A stretch of 64,000 bases of DNA, from assembly GCF_042643245.1 (NCBI RefSeq), contig NZ_JBHRSK010000018.1:62001-126000 (forward strand), written 5' to 3'. The position numbers were made by a program, and so were the translations under genes. The DNA is from Acidimangrovimonas pyrenivorans. GTDB taxonomy: Bacteria; Pseudomonadota; Alphaproteobacteria; Rhodobacterales; Rhodobacteraceae. Below the pieces are notes generated by a model. That model searched no databases. It saw only the letters and a list, made by a program, of their open reading frames with translations, and was not told the DNA's origin. This document shows positions 59,548 to 64,000 of this stretch, piece after piece. Position 1 is the first letter of the stretch, and each line of letters starts with the position of its first letter.

Positions 59548-60300
59548 ATGACATTCGACCTGACCTTCTTCGCGCTGGCGATCCCGGCGGTGGTTTTCGC
59601 CGGCATCTCGAAGGGCGGTTTCGGCAGCGGCGCGGCCTTCGCGGCGACGCCGATTCTGGCGCTGATCCTGACGCCGGGACAGGCGCTCGGCCTGATGCTG
59701 CCGCTGTTGATGGTAATGGATATCTCGACCCTGCGGCCCTATTGGCGGCGCTGGGACAGCGCCGCGGCGCGGCTGCTGATCCTCGGCGCCGTACCCGGCA
59801 TCGCGCTGGCGGCGGCGCTCTACCACCTGACCAATCCGGACGTGTTCCGGCTGCTGATCGGCGCGCTCGCGCTCGGCTTCGTCGCCTTCCAGCTGGCCGG
59901 GCGGAGCGGGTTGCTGAAGCTCTCGCGGCGTCCGGTCGGGCCGCTCTACGGGCTGGTCTCGGGCAGCATCGCCGGTTTCACCAGCTTCGTCAGCAATGCC
60001 GGCGGGCCGCCGGCGGCGATCTACCTGCTGCGCCGCGGCATCGGCAAGACCACCTACCAGGCGACGACGGTGCTGGTGTTCTGGGTCGTCAACATCCTGA
60101 AATTCCTGCCCTTCCTCTATCTCGGCATTTTCAGCCGGGACACGGTGACGGCAGATATCCTGCTCGCCCCCTTCGCCGTGCTGGGCGCCTGGCTGGGGGT
60201 CAAGGCGCATCACCGCGTGCCCGAGCGCGCCTTCTTCGCCCTGACCTACATCCTGCTCGCCTGCACCGGGGCCAAGCTGATCTGGGACGCCCTGGCCTGA
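59548..60300 (+). CDS. TauE/SafE-family sulfite/anion exporter
   Basis: 250 residues with about eight membrane helices in two halves. The first half has GISKGGFGSGAAFAATPILAL and the second GSIAGFTSFVSNAGGPPAAI, the two repeated TauE/SafE motifs. Members export sulfite, sulfoacetate or other organosulfur anions. Substrate unknown. Divergent from mdh and convergent with panC. Confidence 0.9.
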   Translation: MTFDLTFFALAIPAVVFAGISKGGFGSGAAFAATPILALILTPGQALGLMLPLLMVMDISTLRPYWRRWDSAAARLLILGAVPGIALAAALYHLTNPDVFRLLIGALALGFVAFQLAGRSGLLKLSRRPVGPLYGLVSGSIAGFTSFVSNAGGPPAAIYLLRRGIGKTTYQATTVLVFWVVNILKFLPFLYLGIFSRDTVTADILLAPFAVLGAWLGVKAHHRVPERAFFALTYILLACTGAKLIWDALA

Positions 60301-60313
60301 GGGCGCGGCGCCC

Positions 60314-61165
60314 CTACCCCGGCAGCACCGCGATATTGTCGATCAGCCGGACCTCGCCCAGATGCGCCGCCGCCAGCAGCCGCGCCGGACGGTCGAGCCG
60401 CTCCAGCGGCGCCAGCCCCTCGGCGCTGCGCAGTTCCAGATACTCGACCGAGGCATAGCCCGCCGCGACGATCGCCTGCAGCGCCGCGTCCAGCGCCTCG
60501 GCCACCGGCCGGCCGCCGACGATCTCCTCGGCCGCCGCCGCCATCGCCCGGTGCAGCGCCGGGGCGATGGCCCGGTCGGCGTCACCCAGGCGGCGGTTGC
60601 GCGACGACAGCGCCAGACCGTCGGCCTCGCGCACCGTCGCGCAGCCGGTGATCTCGATGGGAAGGTTCAGATCCGCCACCAGCCGGCGCACGACCTGCAG
60701 CTGCTGCCAGTCCTTCTCGCCGAAATAGGCGCGGTCGGCACGGGTCATGCCGAACAGTTTCGACACCACCGTGGCGACGCCGTCGAAATGGCCCGGCCGG
60801 CCGGCGCCGCAGAGCCCTTCGCTGACGCCGCTGACCGAGACCTTGGTGGAAAAGCCCTCCGGATAGACCTCGTCCAGCGCCGGCGCGAAGATGACGTCGA
60901 CCCCCTCGGGCGCCAGCAGGGCGGCGTCGCCCTCTTCGCTGCGCGGGTATTTCTCGAGATCGGCCGGGTTGTTGAACTGCTTCGGGTTGACGAAGATCGT
61001 CACGATCACCCGGTCGCAGCCCGCCCGCGCGGCGCGGACGAGGCTGAGATGGCCTTCATGCAGCGCGCCCATGGTCGGCACCACGCCGACGCGCGCGCCG
61101 GCGGCGCGCCAATCCGCCACCAGCGCCCGCAGATCGGCGACCCTGCGCAGGATCGGCGGCGTCAT
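60314..61165 (-). CDS. panC: Pantothenate synthetase
   Basis: 283 residues. It condenses pantoate and beta-alanine with ATP. Motifs: VPTMGALHEGHLSLVRAA (HIGH-like), TIFVNPKQFNNPADLEKYPR, GRPGHFDGVATVVSKLF, YFGEKDWQQL and the KMSKS-like LSSRNRRL. Its start overlaps the panB stop by four bases, forming a panB-panC operon. Confidence 0.97.
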   Translation of the reverse strand: MTPPILRRVADLRALVADWRAAGARVGVVPTMGALHEGHLSLVRAARAGCDRVIVTIFVNPKQFNNPADLEKYPRSEEGDAALLAPEGVDVIFAPALDEVYPEGFSTKVSVSGVSEGLCGAGRPGHFDGVATVVSKLFGMTRADRAYFGEKDWQQLQVVRRLVADLNLPIEITGCATVREADGLALSSRNRRLGDADRAIAPALHRAMAAAAEEIVGGRPVAEALDAALQAIVAAGYASVEYLELRSAEGLAPLERLDRPARLLAAAHLGEVRLIDNIAVLPG

Positions 61166-61989
61166 TTGCCTTTCCCTTCATCCGAGAAGACATGCTCGGG
61201 CGCCGGGAAGGTGCGGGCGCGGACCTCCTCGGCATAGGCGGCGATGGCCTTCTCGGCCTCGGCGCCCAGCTCGGCATAACGCTTGACGAATTTCGGCTGG
61301 AACTCGGTGAACAGGCCGAGCATGTCGTCGATCACCAGGATCTGGCCGTCGCAGGCCGGCGAGGCGCCGATGCCGATGGTCGGGATCGCGACCTCTTCGG
61401 TGATCCGGCGCGACAGGCTTTCCGGCAGCTTCTCGAGCACGACCGAGAACGCCCCGGCCTCGGCCACGGCGCGGGCATCGGCCAGCACCTTGTCGGCCTC
61501 GGCGCCGCGGCCCTGCACCTTGTAGCCGCCCAGGGTGTTGAACGATTGCGGGGTTAGGCCGATATGGGCCATCACCGGCACGCCGCGGGCGACAAGGAAG
61601 GCGATGGTCTCGGCCATGTGCACGCCGCCTTCCAGCTTGACCGCCGCCGCGCCGGTCTCGGCCATCAGCCGCGCGGCGTTGCGGAAGGCCTGCTGCGGGC
61701 TTTCCTCGTAGCTGGCAAACGGCATGTCGACCACCAGCATCGCCTGTTTCAGCCCGCGCGCCACGGCGCGGCCGTGCAGGCTCATCATCTCCATCGTCAC
61801 GCCCAGGGTCGAGGGCAGGCCATGCAGCACCATGCCGACACTGTCGCCGACCAGGACGATGTCGCAATGGGGATCGACCAACTGGGCGACGGGGGTGGTG
61901 TAGGCGGTCAGACAGACCAGCGGCGTGCCCCCCTTGCGGGCACGGATCTTCGCGGGGCTGGGCGGCGGGGTGACGGCGCTTACGCTCAT
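61162..61989 (-). CDS. panB: 3-methyl-2-oxobutanoate hydroxymethyltransferase
   Basis: 275 residues. It makes ketopantoate from 2-oxoisovalerate using methylene-tetrahydrofolate. Motifs: LTAYTTPVAQLVDPHCDIVL, VGDSVGMVLHGLPSTLGVT, DMPFASYEESPQQAFRNAAR, GAAAVKLEGG, and PTIGIGASPACDGQILVIDD. Start ATG 61989. Overlaps panC by four bases. Confidence 0.97.
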   Translation of the reverse strand: MSVSAVTPPPSPAKIRARKGGTPLVCLTAYTTPVAQLVDPHCDIVLVGDSVGMVLHGLPSTLGVTMEMMSLHGRAVARGLKQAMLVVDMPFASYEESPQQAFRNAARLMAETGAAAVKLEGGVHMAETIAFLVARGVPVMAHIGLTPQSFNTLGGYKVQGRGAEADKVLADARAVAEAGAFSVVLEKLPESLSRRITEEVAIPTIGIGASPACDGQILVIDDMLGLFTEFQPKFVKRYAELGAEAEKAIAAYAEEVRARTFPAPEHVFSDEGKGK

Positions 61990-62187
61990 TTTCGGGCTCT
62001 CTCCTCCTGACGGGCCGGCGCCTGTTTAGCGCCTGCTGCAGCGCAACACCAGCTTCTGCGCTGCGGCATGCCCAGGAAACGGGCGCTCCGGCCGGTTTCG
62101 TGCCCGGGTTTTCACCGCGCTTGATCCGTGGCGCCAAGCCGTGGATCATGACGGGATCGCCCGGGCGCGATCCACAGGGGAGCACAG

Positions 62188-63660
62188 ATGTTCAACCGTC
62201 TCAGACTGACCGCCGCCGCGCTGGCGCTTTGCGCCACCCCGGCCTTCGCCGCGCAGGACACGATCACCATCGGCATGGTGCTCGAACCGCCGAACCTCGA
62301 CCCGACCGCCGGCGCCGCCGCCGCCATCGACGAGGTCACCTATGCCAATATCTTCGAGGGCCTGACCCGCTTCGGCCCCGACGGCTCGATCCAGCCCGAC
62401 CTGGCGAAAAGCTGGGACGTGAGCGAGGACGGCAAGGTCTGGACCTTCCATCTCCAGGACGGGGTGACGTTCCATGACGGCACGCCGATGACGGCCGAAG
62501 ACGTCAAGTTCAGCCTCGACCGTGCCCGGGCCAAGGATTCCGCCAATGCCCAGAAGGCGTTGTTCGCCGGCATCGACAGCGTCGACGTGGTCGATCCGCT
62601 GACCGTCAAGGTGACGCTGAAACAGCCCAACGGCAACTTCGCCTTCAACATGGCCTGGGGCGACGCCGTCATCGTCTCGCCCAAGTCGATCGACCACGAG
62701 GCCACCGACCCGATCGGCACCGGCCCGTTCAAGTTCGTCGACTGGGTCAAGGGCGACCGCGTCGATATCGCCCGCTACCCCGGCTACTGGGGCGCGCCGG
62801 CCAAGCTGTCGAAGGCGACCTTCAAGTTCATCTCCGACCCGACCGCCGCCTTCGCGGCGATGATGGCCGGCGATGTCGACGCCTTCCCGAACTTCCCGGC
62901 CCCCGAGACGCTGGAGCAGTTCAAGGCCGACCCGCGCTTCAAGGTCATCGTCGGCTCGACCGAGGGCGAGACCATCCTGGCGATGAACAACCGCAACCCG
63001 CCGCTCGACAACGTCAAGGTGCGCGAGGCGATCGCCCATGCCATCAACCGCGCCGACATCATCAACGGGGCGATGTTCGGCTACGGCACCCCGATCGGCA
63101 CCCATTTCGCGCCGCACAACCCCGACTACGTCGACCTGACCGGCCTGTCGAAATACGACCCCGCGCTGTCGAAGAAGCTGCTGGCCGAGGCCGGGGTGAC
63201 CAACCTCAAGCTGCGGCTCGCCCTGCCGCCGCCGACCTATGCCCGCCGCGGCGGCGAGATCATCGCGGCCGAGCTCAAGAAGGTGGGGATCGACACCGAG
63301 GTGACCAATGTCGAATGGGCGCAATGGCTCAAGCAGGTGTTCAAGGACCACGATTTCGACCTGACCATCGTCAGCCATACCGAGCCGATGGATATCGGGA
63401 TCTACGCCCGGCCTGACTACTATTTCGGCTATGACAACCCGGACTTCCAGAAGCTGATCGCCAAGCTCGACGTCACCTCCGACCCGGCGGAACGCTCTGC
63501 GCTGCTGAAGGAGGCGCAGACGATCATCGCCAAGGATTACGTCAACGCCTACCTGTTCCAGCTCGCCAAGACCGGGGTCGCGAATGCCAAGATCGAGGGG
63601 CTGTGGAAGAACGCCCCGACCCAGGCCAACGACCTGACCAAGGTCTACTGGCAGGACTGA
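62188..63660 (+). CDS. ABC transporter substrate-binding protein, peptide/opine type (SBP_bac_5)
   Basis: 490 residues with a signal peptide (LRLTAAALALCATPAFA-AQD). SBP family 5 landmarks: LEPPNLDPTAGAAAAIDEV, ANIFEGLTRFGPDGSIQPDL, FHLQDGVTFHDGTPMTAEDV, PIGTGPFKFVDWVKGDRVDI, and the C-terminal VNAYLFQLAKTGVANAKIEG. It binds peptides, opines, glutathione or other small ligands in the periplasm. No permease or ATPase gene follows: a strong terminator and an unrelated gene do. So it is an orphan in this window or its partners lie elsewhere. Ribosome site GGGGAG precedes ATG 62188. Confidence 0.92.
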   Translation: MFNRLRLTAAALALCATPAFAAQDTITIGMVLEPPNLDPTAGAAAAIDEVTYANIFEGLTRFGPDGSIQPDLAKSWDVSEDGKVWTFHLQDGVTFHDGTPMTAEDVKFSLDRARAKDSANAQKALFAGIDSVDVVDPLTVKVTLKQPNGNFAFNMAWGDAVIVSPKSIDHEATDPIGTGPFKFVDWVKGDRVDIARYPGYWGAPAKLSKATFKFISDPTAAFAAMMAGDVDAFPNFPAPETLEQFKADPRFKVIVGSTEGETILAMNNRNPPLDNVKVREAIAHAINRADIINGAMFGYGTPIGTHFAPHNPDYVDLTGLSKYDPALSKKLLAEAGVTNLKLRLALPPPTYARRGGEIIAAELKKVGIDTEVTNVEWAQWLKQVFKDHDFDLTIVSHTEPMDIGIYARPDYYFGYDNPDFQKLIAKLDVTSDPAERSALLKEAQTIIAKDYVNAYLFQLAKTGVANAKIEGLWKNAPTQANDLTKVYWQD

Positions 63661-63677
63661 CCGCGCGACAGCCGCGG

Positions 63678-63707
63678 ACGGGCCGCCTTGACCCGGCGGC
63701 CCGTTTT
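63678..63707 (+). terminator. Intrinsic terminator after the substrate-binding protein gene
   Basis: Perfect 10-bp stem (ACGGGCCGCC at 63678-63687 with GGCGGCCCGT at 63695-63704), 7-base loop, followed by TTTTCATTTC. Confidence 0.85.
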
Positions 63708-63760
63708 CATTTCAAAGCCCTTGTTTTCAGCCATCAGTTTCCGCCCGCCAGGAGTTTCCG

Positions 63761-64000
63761 ATGCCTTCCCTTGCCCCCAACCCGCAGCGCCTCGCCCGCC
63801 TCGCCGGGCTGCTCTACCTCGCCATCATCGTCCTCGGCATCGGCGCCGAGCTGGCGATCCGGGCGCCGCTGATCGTGCCGGGCGACGCGGCGGCGACGGC
63901 GGCGAACGTCCTGGCGCATCAGGGGTTGTTCCGGCTCGGGCTGGCGGCGGATGCGGCGATGGCGCTCTGTGACGTGGCGCTGGCGCTGCTGCTCTACGCG
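63761..64000 (+). CDS. DUF4386 family membrane protein, N-terminal fragment
   Basis: The first 80 residues of a gene cut by the right edge. QRLARLAGLLYLAIIVLGIG and NVLAHQGLFRLGLAADAAMA match the start of DUF4386 proteins, which have about six membrane helices and unknown function. Ribosome site CAGGAG lies 7 bases before ATG 63761. Confidence 0.75.
   Translation, partial: MPSLAPNPQRLARLAGLLYLAIIVLGIGAELAIRAPLIVPGDAAATAANVLAHQGLFRLGLAADAAMALCDVALALLLYA

Overview
The window is G+C-rich (roughly 70%), densely coded, and typical of an alphaproteobacterium of the order Rhodobacterales (Rhodobacter/Paracoccus-like). Reasons: a serC-type RNA leader ahead of serC-serA, an IalB-family periplasmic protein, an mdh-sucC-sucD-sucA-sucB-lpd cluster carrying small extra genes, a fused MnhA/B antiporter subunit, and a dispersed intergenic repeat of the form CCCCGGAGTATTT-N-CAAAGAAGAA. 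The family is assigned from gene content only; no rRNA gene is present. I found no tRNA, rRNA, CRISPR array or intact insertion sequence.

Layout. 1-1248: start of an adenine deaminase gene (minus, cut by the window edge) and a divergent EamA transporter. 1586-7538: a six-gene Mrp/Mnh Na+/H+ antiporter operon whose mnhD reading frame is broken by one base. 7597-12359: a PPP-type phosphatase and the serine pathway, serC and serA on the minus strand and serB divergent. 12377-15668: asparaginase, IalB-like protein, rlmN. 15971-18131: a two-gene periplasmic unit divergent from a Crp/Fnr regulator, with a TGAT-N4-ATCA palindrome at the regulator start. 18239-24746: ADP-heptose/envelope glycan genes, in which hldD converges on a tightly overlapping pyruvyltransferase-AGE epimerase-hldE-heptosyltransferase-gmhB operon. 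24880-28457: selU and a selD fused to an FAD/NAD oxidoreductase domain (selenium use for tRNA). 28597-31542: copA-cueR with a classic CueR promoter.

31569-39561 is an accessory catabolic region. It holds a LysR regulator, an ArgE-type M20 deacetylase, a DUF2892 membrane protein, DUF1028, an atypical RidA protein, a flavin reductase fused to a LysR-type effector domain, a Rieske oxygenase and an HpaB-family flavin monooxygenase. The effector domain of the fusion resembles that of the nearby LysR protein.

39781-47256 is the most novel block: an eight-gene same-strand operon of a coiled-coil protein, an unknown protein, an AAA+ ATPase, small membrane proteins, a DUF6638-like protein and a DUF1523-like protein. 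A low-G+C gene is seated exactly at an ATGA junction inside it. I know of no described function for this set.

47441-59384 is the TCA/2-oxoglutarate dehydrogenase cluster on the minus strand (mdh, sulfotransferase, sucC, lipoprotein, sucD, DUF805, sucA, sucB, MAPEG, membrane protein, lpd). 59548-64000 holds a TauE/SafE exporter, panB-panC, a peptide-type ABC binding protein and the start of a DUF4386 gene.
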